A stretch of 64,000 bases of DNA from Variovorax sp. (GTDB taxonomy: Bacteria; Pseudomonadota; Gammaproteobacteria; Burkholderiales; Burkholderiaceae_C). Numbering within the stretch: position 1 is the stretch's first letter; every line of letters begins with the position of its first letter. Made by a program: the position numbers and the translations under genes. Shown here in pieces: positions 52,146 to 60,135 of the stretch. Under the pieces are notes generated by a model. It did not search any database, was not told the origin of the DNA, and was given only the letters and a program-made list of their open reading frames with translations. The stretch is taken from positions 55,237 through 119,236 of the forward strand of contig JAGIAI010000026.1 in assembly GCA_017744935.1 (NCBI GenBank), in the 5' to 3' direction.

Positions 52146-54032
52146 TTACTGGGGCTTCAACGTGAAAGGCAGCGCGTCGGTGTGCAGGGCTTCCACCAAC
52201 TCGGCGCGGTGCTTGAGCACGGCGCGCTGGTTGATCGAGCCTTTGTCGGTCACCTCGCCCTTGTCGATCGAAGGCGGTTCCGAAACGACGTGCGCGCGGG
52301 CAATGCGGTTGGCGCTGCCGGTGCTCGATTTGGCGAGCGTGTCGAGCAGTTGTTGGATCTGCGCCTGCACCGGCGCGCTTTCGACCACCGCGCGCATCGG
52401 CGCGTCGGACGAAAGGCCAGCGATTTGGCGCACCGCCTGGGTCGGGAAGATCAGCGCGCCGACTTCCTTCAGGTTGATGCCGGTCAGCACCACGTCCTGC
52501 ACATAGGGGGCGCCGGCGGCAATGATCTTTGCGCGCAGCGGGCCGACGCTCACGAAGGTGCCGGTGGCGAGCTTGAAGTCTTCCGCGATGCGACCGTCGA
52601 AGCGCAGGCCGCGATGCACGTCGTTCTCGTCGATCCACTTCACCGCGTCGCCGGTGCACAGATAGCCTTCCTCGTCGAAGGCCTCGCGTGTGGCTTCTGG
52701 TGAGCGCCAGTAGCCCGGCGTGACGTTGGGGCCGCGATAGCGCACTTCGACCTTGCCGTCGACATCGATGAGCTTGAGTGTCATGCCCGGCGTCGGCACG
52801 CCGACATCGCCGGCGCGGACGTCGGGGCTGTTGATGAACATCGCCGAAGGGCCGGATTCGGTCATGCCGAGGCCGGTCGCCATCACGATGCGTTCGCCGA
52901 TCTCGGCTTCCTGGATTTCATGGAGCAGGTCCCATACCGGCTGGGCCAGCGCAGCACCTGAGTAGAAGAACATGCGCACGCGCGACAGCAGCGTCTTGCG
53001 CAGCTGCGCATCGGTCCGCATCGCATTGGCGATGGCCTCGAAGCCGGTCGGCACGTTGAAGTACACGGTCGGCGCGATCTCTCGCAGGTTGCGCAGCGTT
53101 TCGGCCATGCCGGCGGGGGTCGGCTTGCCGTCGTCGATATAGAGCGTGCCGCCATGGTAGATCGTGATGCCGACGTTGTGGTTGCTGCCGAAGGTGTGGT
53201 TCCATGGGAGCCAGTCGACGAGCACCGGGGGCTCGTCGGCGAGCGATGGCATCGATTGCGCGATCTGCACCTGGTTGGCACACCACATGCGCTGCGTGTT
53301 GATGACCGCCTTGGGCATCTTGGTCGAGCCCGAGGTGAAGAGGAACTTGGTGATCGTGTCCGGCCCGGTGGCGGCCATCGCTGCATCGACCGCCGGCGTG
53401 GCGGGTGTGTCGAGCAGGCTCTGGAAGGTGGTGATCGCGCGGCCTGCGAGTTCGGGTGAGGGCGTTTCGTGGTGCAACACCACTTCGACATCGGACGACA
53501 CCACCGACGCGATCGCACGACCGAAACGACTCGCGTCGCTCGCGAATACCAATCCGGGCGTCAGCGTATTGAAGATGTGGCGCAGCTTCTCGTAGTCCTG
53601 GCTGACGGTTGAGTAGGCGGGCGAAGCGGGGCAGTAGGGGACCCCGGCATAGATGCAGGCGAGCGCGAGCTGGGCGTGCTCGAGGCTGTTCTCGCTCAGG
53701 ATCATCACCGGCCGCTCGGCGTTGAGGCCGCGGTTGAGCAGCGCCTGGCCGATGCGGCGCGCGTCCTGCAGCACCTTCGCATAGCTGAGGTGCTGCCACT
53801 CGCCGGTCGTGCCGTCGGGCAGTTGCTCGCGGCGGGCCATGAAGCTGCGGTCGGGGGCGGTCTCGGCCCAATGCATCAGGCGGTCGGTGATGCGCTCCGC
53901 GTAGCTGCCGAGCGGCTCGGCCGCTTCCAGGTAGCGCACGCCGGCGGCGCCTTCGCGCACGTTGACGTGGCGCACGCCGAAAGTCACCGGGCGGTAGCGC
54001 GGCGTGATGGTGGGTTGGCGGGTGGCTGACAT
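52146..54032 (-). CDS. fcs: feruloyl-CoA synthase (AMP-forming)
   Basis: From the ATG at 54032 this is 628 residues, the length of the Fcs subgroup. AMP-binding motifs are FTSGSTKMPKAVINT (P-loop), the A5 region MATGLGMTESGPSA, LCTGDAVKW and RFDGRIAEDFKLATG. It activates ferulate or p-coumarate to the CoA thioester. The partner hydratase gene is 17 bases upstream. The frame upstream to 54578 is antisense-type noise over the hydratase gene. Confidence 0.88.
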   Translation of the reverse strand: MSATRQPTITPRYRPVTFGVRHVNVREGAAGVRYLEAAEPLGSYAERITDRLMHWAETAPDRSFMARREQLPDGTTGEWQHLSYAKVLQDARRIGQALLNRGLNAERPVMILSENSLEHAQLALACIYAGVPYCPASPAYSTVSQDYEKLRHIFNTLTPGLVFASDASRFGRAIASVVSSDVEVVLHHETPSPELAGRAITTFQSLLDTPATPAVDAAMAATGPDTITKFLFTSGSTKMPKAVINTQRMWCANQVQIAQSMPSLADEPPVLVDWLPWNHTFGSNHNVGITIYHGGTLYIDDGKPTPAGMAETLRNLREIAPTVYFNVPTGFEAIANAMRTDAQLRKTLLSRVRMFFYSGAALAQPVWDLLHEIQEAEIGERIVMATGLGMTESGPSAMFINSPDVRAGDVGVPTPGMTLKLIDVDGKVEVRYRGPNVTPGYWRSPEATREAFDEEGYLCTGDAVKWIDENDVHRGLRFDGRIAEDFKLATGTFVSVGPLRAKIIAAGAPYVQDVVLTGINLKEVGALIFPTQAVRQIAGLSSDAPMRAVVESAPVQAQIQQLLDTLAKSSTGSANRIARAHVVSEPPSIDKGEVTDKGSINQRAVLKHRAELVEALHTDALPFTLKPQ

Positions 54033-54049
54033 GGGGATTCCAGGATGTC

Positions 54050-54823
54050 TCAGTTCTTCTGCACTTTGTTCGCCTTGCCCTCGAGGAAGGCGCGCACGCG
54101 TTCCTTGGCTTCGGGCGCGCTCTGGGCGATGCCGGCCATCAGCGCTTCGGTGAAGAAGCCATGGTCGGCCGGCTGCTCGGCGATGCGCGGCAGGGCGTGC
54201 ATCAGCGCGTAATTGGTCAGCGGTGCGTTGGTCGCGACGCGCTTGGCGAGCTCGACGGCCTTGTCGAAAGCGGTGCCTTCGGGAACGAGGTATTGCGCAA
54301 AGCCGGCGCGTTCGCCTTCCTCGGCGTTGTAGACGCGGCCAGTGAGCATCATGTCGGTCATGCGTGCCGCACCGATGAGCTTGGGGATGCGCACCGAACC
54401 GCCGCCGCCGACGAAGATGCCGCGTGAGCCCTCTGGCAATGCGTAGAACGTGGTGCTGTCCGCGACGCGGATGTGGCAGGCGCTCGCGAGCTCCAAGCCA
54501 CCGCCGACGACCGCGCCGTGCAGCGCCGCGATCACCGGGACCGGGCCATGCTGGACGAGTTCGAGCGCCGCGTGCCACGTGCGGGAATGGATGAGTCCCT
54601 GGCCCGCATCGCGCTCCTGGAGTTCGGAGAGATCGAGGCCGGCGCAGAAATGCGGGCCCTCGCCGTCGATGACCGCGGCGCGAACCGAGGACGGGAGATT
54701 TTCAAACGTGTTGCGCAGCGCGAGGATCAGCGCATCGGACAGCGCATTGCGCTTGCTGGCGCGGGTGAGGCGCACGATGGCGATGTTGTCCTGGAGTTCG
54801 AGCTGGAGATCGGTGTGGGTCAT
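54050..54823 (-). CDS. enoyl-CoA hydratase/isomerase family (crotonase)
   Basis: This is 257 residues with the crotonase oxyanion-hole motifs HFCAGLDLSE and LHGAVVGGGLELASACHIRVAD, and the Glu-containing PEGSRGIFVGGGG. It is the first gene of the leftward hydroxycinnamate operon. It could be a hydratase feeding the SDR (beta-oxidative route) or a hydratase-lyase giving vanillin directly. The presence of the SDR and amidohydrolase favours the first option, but this is inference. Confidence 0.87.
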   Translation of the reverse strand: MTHTDLQLELQDNIAIVRLTRASKRNALSDALILALRNTFENLPSSVRAAVIDGEGPHFCAGLDLSELQERDAGQGLIHSRTWHAALELVQHGPVPVIAALHGAVVGGGLELASACHIRVADSTTFYALPEGSRGIFVGGGGSVRIPKLIGAARMTDMMLTGRVYNAEEGERAGFAQYLVPEGTAFDKAVELAKRVATNAPLTNYALMHALPRIAEQPADHGFFTEALMAGIAQSAPEAKERVRAFLEGKANKVQKN

Positions 54824-54846
54824 GATTGCATTCCGGGTTGCGATCG

Positions 54847-54875
54847 ATTATGGTTATGAAAAATAACCAATTCAA
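54847..54875 (-). promoter_or_regulatory. operon promoter with perfect palindrome in the spacer
   Basis: Reading leftward, TTGAAT (54875-54870), a 17-base spacer and CATAAT (54852-54847) form a good sigma-70 promoter for the ten-gene operon. The inverted repeat TGGTTAT-5-ATAACCA (54851-54869) fills the spacer and touches the -10. A bound protein would block RNA polymerase; the operon's own MarR protein is the natural candidate. The divergent amidohydrolase gene starts 70 bases away. Confidence 0.75.
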
Positions 54876-54938
54876 GCCGCACACTGACCCGCGGCATGAG
54901 GACTTACCCTAAGCCTAAAACCCGTTGGAGACAACGCC

Positions 54939-55805
54939 ATGGACTACGAGAACCTGATCGCCATCGACACCCACACGCATGCCGAGGTGAGTTGCTGGAA
55001 TCCTTTCGACAATTACGGCGAGGAATACGACCGCGCGGCCGACAAGTACTTCCGTTCAAGCCGCCGGCCAACCATCCAGGAGAGCATCGACTACTACCGC
55101 GAGCGCAAGATCGGCCTCGTGATGTTCATGGTCGACGCGGAGTCGAACCTCGGTCGCCGACGTATCCCCAACGAAGAGATCGCCGAGGCTGCGCAGAAGA
55201 ACTCGGACATCATGATCGCCTTCGCGAGCATCGATCCCCACAAGGGAAAGATGGGTGCTCGCGAAGCGCGGCGGCTCATCGAGGAGCACGGCGTCAAGGG
55301 GTTCAAGTTCCATCCGACGGTGCAGGGCTATCACCCCTACGACCGGATGGCATGGCCGATCTACGAAGTCATCAACGAATACAGCCTGCCCGCGGTGTTC
55401 CACACCGGCCACAGCGGCATCGGCTCCGGCATGCGCTGCGGCGGTGGGCTGCGGCTCGAATACAGCAATCCGATGCATCTCGACGACGTCGCGATCGACT
55501 TCCCCGACATGCAGATCGTCATGGCCCATCCGAGCTTCCCTTGGCAGGATGAGGCGTTGAGCGTGGCGACGCACAAGCCCAACGTGTGGATCGACCTCTC
55601 CGGCTGGAGCCCGAAGTACTTCCCGAAGCAGCTCGTGCAGTACGCCAACACGCTGCTCAAGGACCGCGTGCTCTTTGGGAGCGACTACCCGCTGATCACG
55701 CCCGATCGCTGGATGAAGGACTTCGAGGAAGCCGGCTTCAAGCCGGAAGTGATGCCCGGCATCCTCAAGGACAACGCGATTCGCCTGCTGAAGCTCGCGA
55801 AGTAG
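54939..55805 (+). CDS. amidohydrolase family 2 protein (CouO-like candidate)
   Basis: This is 288 residues of the ACMSD-type amidohydrolase family. Metal ligands are visible as IDTHTHAE, FHTGH, MAHPSFPW and GSDYPLITP (Asp). It is preceded by TTGGAGA and transcribed divergently from the hydroxycinnamate operon across a shared operator. Family members decarboxylate or hydrolyse aromatic acids. In an actinobacterial hydroxycinnamate pathway a similar protein, as I recall, hydrolyses the 3-keto-phenylpropanoyl-CoA, which would explain the absence of a dedicated thiolase here. Confidence 0.85.
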   Translation: MDYENLIAIDTHTHAEVSCWNPFDNYGEEYDRAADKYFRSSRRPTIQESIDYYRERKIGLVMFMVDAESNLGRRRIPNEEIAEAAQKNSDIMIAFASIDPHKGKMGAREARRLIEEHGVKGFKFHPTVQGYHPYDRMAWPIYEVINEYSLPAVFHTGHSGIGSGMRCGGGLRLEYSNPMHLDDVAIDFPDMQIVMAHPSFPWQDEALSVATHKPNVWIDLSGWSPKYFPKQLVQYANTLLKDRVLFGSDYPLITPDRWMKDFEEAGFKPEVMPGILKDNAIRLLKLAK

Positions 55806-55815
55806 GCCGGCGGGC

Positions 55816-57663
55816 TCAGGGAGTCCGCTCTTCCTCGATGCGATCCCAGTCCACATGGGATCGCTCGCGCCGCTCTTCGCGCTCGCGCGCCATCTGCTCC
55901 TGGAACTGCTGGCGACCTTCCTTCGCCACCGCGATCAGCTTCGCGCGGTCCTTGTAGTGCGGATAGGTCTCGTGCATGAGCTGGATGTTGCGCAGCCGAA
56001 AGCGCATCGCGGTTTCACGTGCTTCGTGTGCGGGCCAACCCAGCCCCTCGAGCACCGAGCGGGCGCTGCGCAGCGAAGACTCGAAGACTTCGCGTTCGAT
56101 CGATTCGATCTTGCGGTCGAGCAACTGGTAGAGGTGCGCCACGTTTCGCGCCCGCGCGACGATCTTCGCGTTGGGGAAGTTTTCGCGCAGCAGGTCGACG
56201 ATCTTGAGCGACTGCTCCATGTCGTCCACCGCGACCACAACGACCTTGGCGGTGCCCGCGCCCGCCGTGCGCAGCAGGTCGAGCCGGGTCGCGTCGCCAT
56301 AGAAGACGCGAAAGCCGAACTCGCGCAGACTTTCGATGGTGTCGGGGTCGTGGTCAAGCACGGTGATCTTCAGCCCTTGCGCACTCAGCATGCGGCCGAT
56401 GATTTGCCCGTATCGGCCGAATCCGCAAATGACCACCTTCGCGTCCTGCTGCTCGGAGATTTCCTCCATCGAGGTCGGCTTCTGGATGGTGTGGCGCGCC
56501 AGCACCCACTTGTCGATCGCCACCAACAGCAGCGGTGAAATCAGCATCGACAGCGCGACTGCGCCGATCAGGAACGAGGCTACGTCGGGCGGCAGCACGT
56601 CCGGTCCCGCCGCCTGAAACACCACGAAGGCGAACTCGCCGCCCTGCGCGAGCAAGAGCGTGAAGACCGGGCGCTGCTGGTAGGGCACATGCATCAGCTT
56701 GGCGAGTCCGTAGATCACCGCGGCTTTCAGCGCCATGAATCCGATCACCACCGCCGCCATCAGCAGCGGATGCGCGATCAGCACGCCGAAATCGATGCTC
56801 ATGCCCACTGCGATGAAGAAAAGGCCAAGCAGCAAGCCCTTGAAGGGCTCGATATCGGTTTCGAGTTCGCGGCGATATTCGCTTTCCGCCAGCAGCACGC
56901 CGGCGAGAAAGGCACCGAGCGCCATTGAAAGGCCAATGAACTGCATCAACGCGGCAATGGCAACCACCAGTAGCAGCGATGCGGCGGTAAAGATCTCGGG
57001 CGTCCTGCTGCGTGCGATCCATCGCAGCAACGGACGCAAGGCCAGCCGGCCGCCAATCACGATGGCGGCGATCACGGCGACGATCTTCAACCCCTCGATG
57101 AGCCGGTCGGAACTGCTCAGGCCCGAATCGACGTCGTGACTGACTGCCAGCAGCGGCAGCAGCGCGAGGATCGGAATCGCGGCCACATCCTGGAACAGCA
57201 GGATCGAGAAGCCCGACTGGCCGCTCGGCGTCAGCAGCAGATTGCGCTCTCCGAGCACCTGCAGTGCGATCGCGGTCGACGAGAGTGCAAGTCCGAGCGC
57301 CGCCACCAGTGCCACGCGCCAGTTGGCGCCGGCGAGGCACCCGGCAAGGAACAGGACCGCTGCGCATCCCAGCACCTGCGCCGAACCCCAGCCGAAGATC
57401 GGCCCGCGCAGGCTCCAGAGTCGCTTGGGCTCAAGTTCGAGTCCGACGAGAAACAGCATCAGCACCACGCCGAACTCGGCGAAATGAAGGATGTCCTCGA
57501 CGTTCGTGACCAGCCCCAGTCCCCACGGCCCGATGGCGATGCCCGCCGCAAGGTAGCCGATGATCGAGCCCAGTCCGATGGCTTTCGACAGGGGCACGAC
57601 CAGCACCGCGGCGCCGAGATAGATGAGCGAGTTGAGCAGCCAGCCCGGCAGGTGGTGTTCCAT
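55816..57663 (-). CDS. kefC: KefC-type glutathione-gated K+ efflux antiporter
   Basis: From the ATG at 57663 this is 615 residues (TTG at 57669 would add two). A CPA2 antiporter domain with about 12 hydrophobic segments comes first (residues about 10-380), followed by an RCK/TrkA-N domain with VVICGFGRYGQIIGRML and a charged C-terminal tail. It releases K+ when the glutathione adduct of an electrophile binds. The ancillary oxidoreductase gene lies directly upstream, two bases apart. Protection from reactive quinones and semialdehydes made by the neighbouring pathways would be a sensible role. Confidence 0.92.
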   Translation of the reverse strand: MEHHLPGWLLNSLIYLGAAVLVVPLSKAIGLGSIIGYLAAGIAIGPWGLGLVTNVEDILHFAEFGVVLMLFLVGLELEPKRLWSLRGPIFGWGSAQVLGCAAVLFLAGCLAGANWRVALVAALGLALSSTAIALQVLGERNLLLTPSGQSGFSILLFQDVAAIPILALLPLLAVSHDVDSGLSSSDRLIEGLKIVAVIAAIVIGGRLALRPLLRWIARSRTPEIFTAASLLLVVAIAALMQFIGLSMALGAFLAGVLLAESEYRRELETDIEPFKGLLLGLFFIAVGMSIDFGVLIAHPLLMAAVVIGFMALKAAVIYGLAKLMHVPYQQRPVFTLLLAQGGEFAFVVFQAAGPDVLPPDVASFLIGAVALSMLISPLLLVAIDKWVLARHTIQKPTSMEEISEQQDAKVVICGFGRYGQIIGRMLSAQGLKITVLDHDPDTIESLREFGFRVFYGDATRLDLLRTAGAGTAKVVVVAVDDMEQSLKIVDLLRENFPNAKIVARARNVAHLYQLLDRKIESIEREVFESSLRSARSVLEGLGWPAHEARETAMRFRLRNIQLMHETYPHYKDRAKLIAVAKEGRQQFQEQMAREREERRERSHVDWDRIEEERTP

Positions 57664-57665
57664 CG

Positions 57666-58304
57666 TCAAGCTTCTTCCTGGCCGACAGGCCGATCGGTTT
57701 CAGGCACCACGCAGCTCGCGCATCCGTCGAGGTCATCCAGCTCGGGCCAGTTCGGGTAGGTCTGCAGCCGGTCCCTGAAGACGGCCACGTGCTCGGCCAC
57801 GGCGGCATCCGACGCGCTGCGGGCGCCATGAAAGATCAGCGGCGGCAGGAAGCGCATGCCGCACAGGGCCGCGGTCTGCTCGTAGGGCGGCAGGAAGGCA
57901 TCGAAGAAGTAGCGGTTGTAGCGCTGGGGGTGGTAGCTCTCTTCCGGGCCGCCGGTGGTCGCGACGAGCCAGACATCCTTACCTTCGAGCTTGTTGCCGC
58001 CCGTGCCGTAGGCCCAGCCGTAACTGAGAACCTCGTCCAGCCAGAGCTTCTGGAGCGATGGCATCGAATACCACTGGATCGGATGCAACAGCACGAGCAT
58101 CTCGGCCCGCGCGAGACGCGCCTGCTCGGTCTTCACGTCGATCGCGTAGTCGGGGTAGCTGTTGTAGAGGTCGTTCACGTCGACGCCCGGGACATCGCGC
58201 GCCGCCTTCAGCAACTGGAGGTTGACGCGGGAATCGCGCCATCGGGGGTGGGCGGCGATCACGTAGACGCGGGCAGCGCTTTCCGTATTTGTTGTTGTCG
58301 GCAT
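57666..58304 (-). CDS. kefF: KefF/KefG-type NAD(P)H oxidoreductase
   Basis: From the ATG at 58304 this is 212 residues with the flavodoxin-like quinone reductase pattern: YVIAAHPRWRDSRVNLQLL, VLLHPIQWYSMPSLQKLWLDEVLSYGWAYG and WLVATTGGPEESY. Such proteins activate KefC/KefB and reduce quinones. The frame upstream to 58436 overlaps the start of the ParA-like gene on the other strand and is rejected. Confidence 0.92.
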   Translation of the reverse strand: MPTTTNTESAARVYVIAAHPRWRDSRVNLQLLKAARDVPGVDVNDLYNSYPDYAIDVKTEQARLARAEMLVLLHPIQWYSMPSLQKLWLDEVLSYGWAYGTGGNKLEGKDVWLVATTGGPEESYHPQRYNRYFFDAFLPPYEQTAALCGMRFLPPLIFHGARSASDAAVAEHVAVFRDRLQTYPNWPELDDLDGCASCVVPETDRPVGQEEA

Positions 58305-58371
58305 GGCGAGAACATAGCGCACTCGGCGGGCCGCTACCATGACGCCTGTCTTCAGCCTCGAGGAGTCACAG

Positions 58372-58992
58372 ATGCCGGTGGTCCTGGTCGCCAATCCCAA
58401 GGGAGGGGTCGGAAAATCCACGCTTGCGACGAACATCGCGGGCTACCTCGCCAGCCGCGGTCATGCGGTGATGCTCGGAGACATCGATCGCCAGCAGTCT
58501 TCCAGGCTCTGGCTCAGCCTGAGGCCGCCCGAGGCGCGCGAAATCCGGAGCTGGGATGCCTCTGAGGATGGCGACGTGGTCCGCCCGCCGCGCGGCACGA
58601 CGCACGCCGTCCTCGACACGCCGGCCGGCTTGCATGGCTCACGCTTCAAGGAGGCGGTCGCTGTTGCCGACAAGGTGCTGGTGCCGCTTCAGCCCAGCAT
58701 CTTCGACATCTACGCGACCCGCGACTTCCTCGACAAGCTGCTTTCGCACCGCCGGATCGACAAGACCCAGGTTGCCATCGTCGGCATGCGGGTAGATGCG
58801 CGGACCCTTGCAGCCGAACGCCTGAGGGAATTCGTGGCCGGGCTCGACGTGACCGTGCTCGGCGAGCTTCGCGATACGCAGAACTACGTGCAGCTCGCGG
58901 CGCGCGGGCTGACGCTGTTCGACATTGCTCCGGGCCGGGTTCAACGTGATCTGGAGCAGTGGGAGCCGATATGTCGCTGGCTAGACCAGTGA
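58372..58992 (+). CDS. ParA/MinD-like ATPase, orphan
   Basis: From the ATG at 58372 (GAGGAGT upstream) this is 206 residues with the deviant Walker A KGGVGKSTLA, the early ANPKGG and Walker B-like VLDTPAG. The class resembles ParA-like proteins that position chemoreceptor, plasmid or enzyme-complex cargo. No parB or partner gene is adjacent, so it is probably an orphan positioner. A longer start at 58339 is possible but lacks a ribosome-binding site. Confidence 0.88.
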   Translation: MPVVLVANPKGGVGKSTLATNIAGYLASRGHAVMLGDIDRQQSSRLWLSLRPPEAREIRSWDASEDGDVVRPPRGTTHAVLDTPAGLHGSRFKEAVAVADKVLVPLQPSIFDIYATRDFLDKLLSHRRIDKTQVAIVGMRVDARTLAAERLREFVAGLDVTVLGELRDTQNYVQLAARGLTLFDIAPGRVQRDLEQWEPICRWLDQ

Positions 58993-59079
58993 CCACCCAG
59001 CCTCGCCCACTTCGTGTGGCTTGGGCACCCCCTTCGAGGGGACAATCCCCAGCGGCCCGGCGAAGCCGGTTTCGCGGGA
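58993..59079 (+). repeat. dispersed structured repeat, copy B
   Basis: The sequence matches copy A (46473-46558, opposite strand) over about 86 bases. It contains a hairpin CCCCT/AGGGG closed by TCG and a hairpin CCGGC-GAA-GCCGG. It lies between the ParA-like and MaoC-like genes (gap 58993-59164). No gene is supported there. I take it as a REP-like repeat common in related genomes; copy number beyond two is not visible here. Confidence 0.75.
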
Positions 59080-59164
59080 TTCCTGGAGCGCTGCTGGTTT
59101 TCCCTGATGGGGCATGTCGCCGCGTGGACATGCGCGGTAGAACCCGGCCGCTAAAGTGAGTTGC

Positions 59165-59623
59165 ATGAAAAAGACCTTCCAGACTCTTCAGGATCTGGCC
59201 GCGTGCGTCGGCCAGGAAGTCGCGGTGAGCGACTGGATCACCATCACGCAGGAACAGGTCAACCTGTTCGCCGAAGCGACTGGCGACCATCAGTGGATTC
59301 ATGTCGACGTCGAAAGGGCCAAGGCGGGACCTTTCGGCGGCCCGATTGCGCACGGCTTCCTGACGCTCTCGCTGGTGCCGCGCATCTTCGAAACCGCGAT
59401 CAGCGTGGTCGAGTCAAGCATGGGCGTGAACTATGGGTTGAACCGCGTCCGCTTCATGTCGCCTGTACCGGTCGGCGGGCGGGTGCGCGGTCGTCTGAAG
59501 CTGCTGACGTCGGAACCGATTCCGAACAACGGGCTGCAGATGGCGTGGGAAGTCACGATCGAACTTGAAGGATCGTCCAAGCCGGCCTGCGTCGCGGAGT
59601 CGGTGGCGCGGCGCTATCCCTGA
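59165..59623 (+). CDS. MaoC-family (R)-enoyl-CoA hydratase
   Basis: From the ATG at 59165 this is 152 residues with the hot-dog fold hydratase pattern: FAEATGDHQWIHVDVERAKAGPFGGPIAHGFLTLSL, including the Asp and His of the hydratase motif. It hydrates trans-2-enoyl-CoA to (R)-3-hydroxyacyl-CoA, often feeding polyhydroxyalkanoate synthesis. A GTG at 59156 could add three residues. It ends 22 bases from the convergent trmL gene. Confidence 0.9.
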   Translation: MKKTFQTLQDLAACVGQEVAVSDWITITQEQVNLFAEATGDHQWIHVDVERAKAGPFGGPIAHGFLTLSLVPRIFETAISVVESSMGVNYGLNRVRFMSPVPVGGRVRGRLKLLTSEPIPNNGLQMAWEVTIELEGSSKPACVAESVARRYP

Positions 59624-59644
59624 TCGACCGATCCGTCGTCCCGC

Positions 59645-60106
59645 CTACGCGAATCCGTTCTGACGCCATGCTTCGAAAACGGTGACCGCGACCGCGTTCG
59701 ACAGATTCAGGCTGCGCTGACCTTCGCGCATGGGCAGGCGCAAGCGCTGCATCGGCGGGAAAGATTCGCGCAACTCGGGTGCCAATCCGCGGGTTTCGGC
59801 GCCGAAAACGAGCCAGTCGCCAGGGCGGAAGGCAATCTGGTGCACTGGCTGCGAGCCGTGTGTCGTGAGGGCGAACATGCGCTCGGCGGGAGGATGCTCT
59901 GTGTCAAGCAAGGCCTGCCAGCTCGGATGCCGCAACACCTTCGCATATTCGTGATAGTCCAGGCCGGCACGGCGCAACAGCTTGTCGTCCATGGAGAAGC
60001 CGAGCGGTTCGACCAGATGCAGCGTGCAGCCTGTGTTGGCCGCGAGCCGGATCACATTGCCGGTGTTCGGCGGAATCTCAGGCTCGACGAGAACGATATG
60101 GAACAT
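59645..60106 (-). CDS. trmL: tRNA (cytidine/uridine-34 2'-O)-methyltransferase
   Basis: This is 153 residues of the SPOUT class: MFHIVLVEPEIPPNTGNVIRLAANTGCTLHLVEPLGF at the start, LVFGAETRGL in the middle and the trefoil-knot end MREGQRSLNLSNAVAVTVFEAWRQ. It methylates the wobble ribose of tRNA-Leu species. Length fits TrmL. Confidence 0.95.
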   Translation of the reverse strand: MFHIVLVEPEIPPNTGNVIRLAANTGCTLHLVEPLGFSMDDKLLRRAGLDYHEYAKVLRHPSWQALLDTEHPPAERMFALTTHGSQPVHQIAFRPGDWLVFGAETRGLAPELRESFPPMQRLRLPMREGQRSLNLSNAVAVTVFEAWRQNGFA

Positions 60107-60135
60107 GGCTGCGATTGTCCGCGCCGCCGCGGCGA

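Noticed and set aside
54050..54823. Crotonase as a definite feruloyl-CoA hydratase-lyase (vanillin-forming)
   Set aside because: No vanillin dehydrogenase is present and an SDR plus amidohydrolase accompany it; sequence alone does not separate the two functions.
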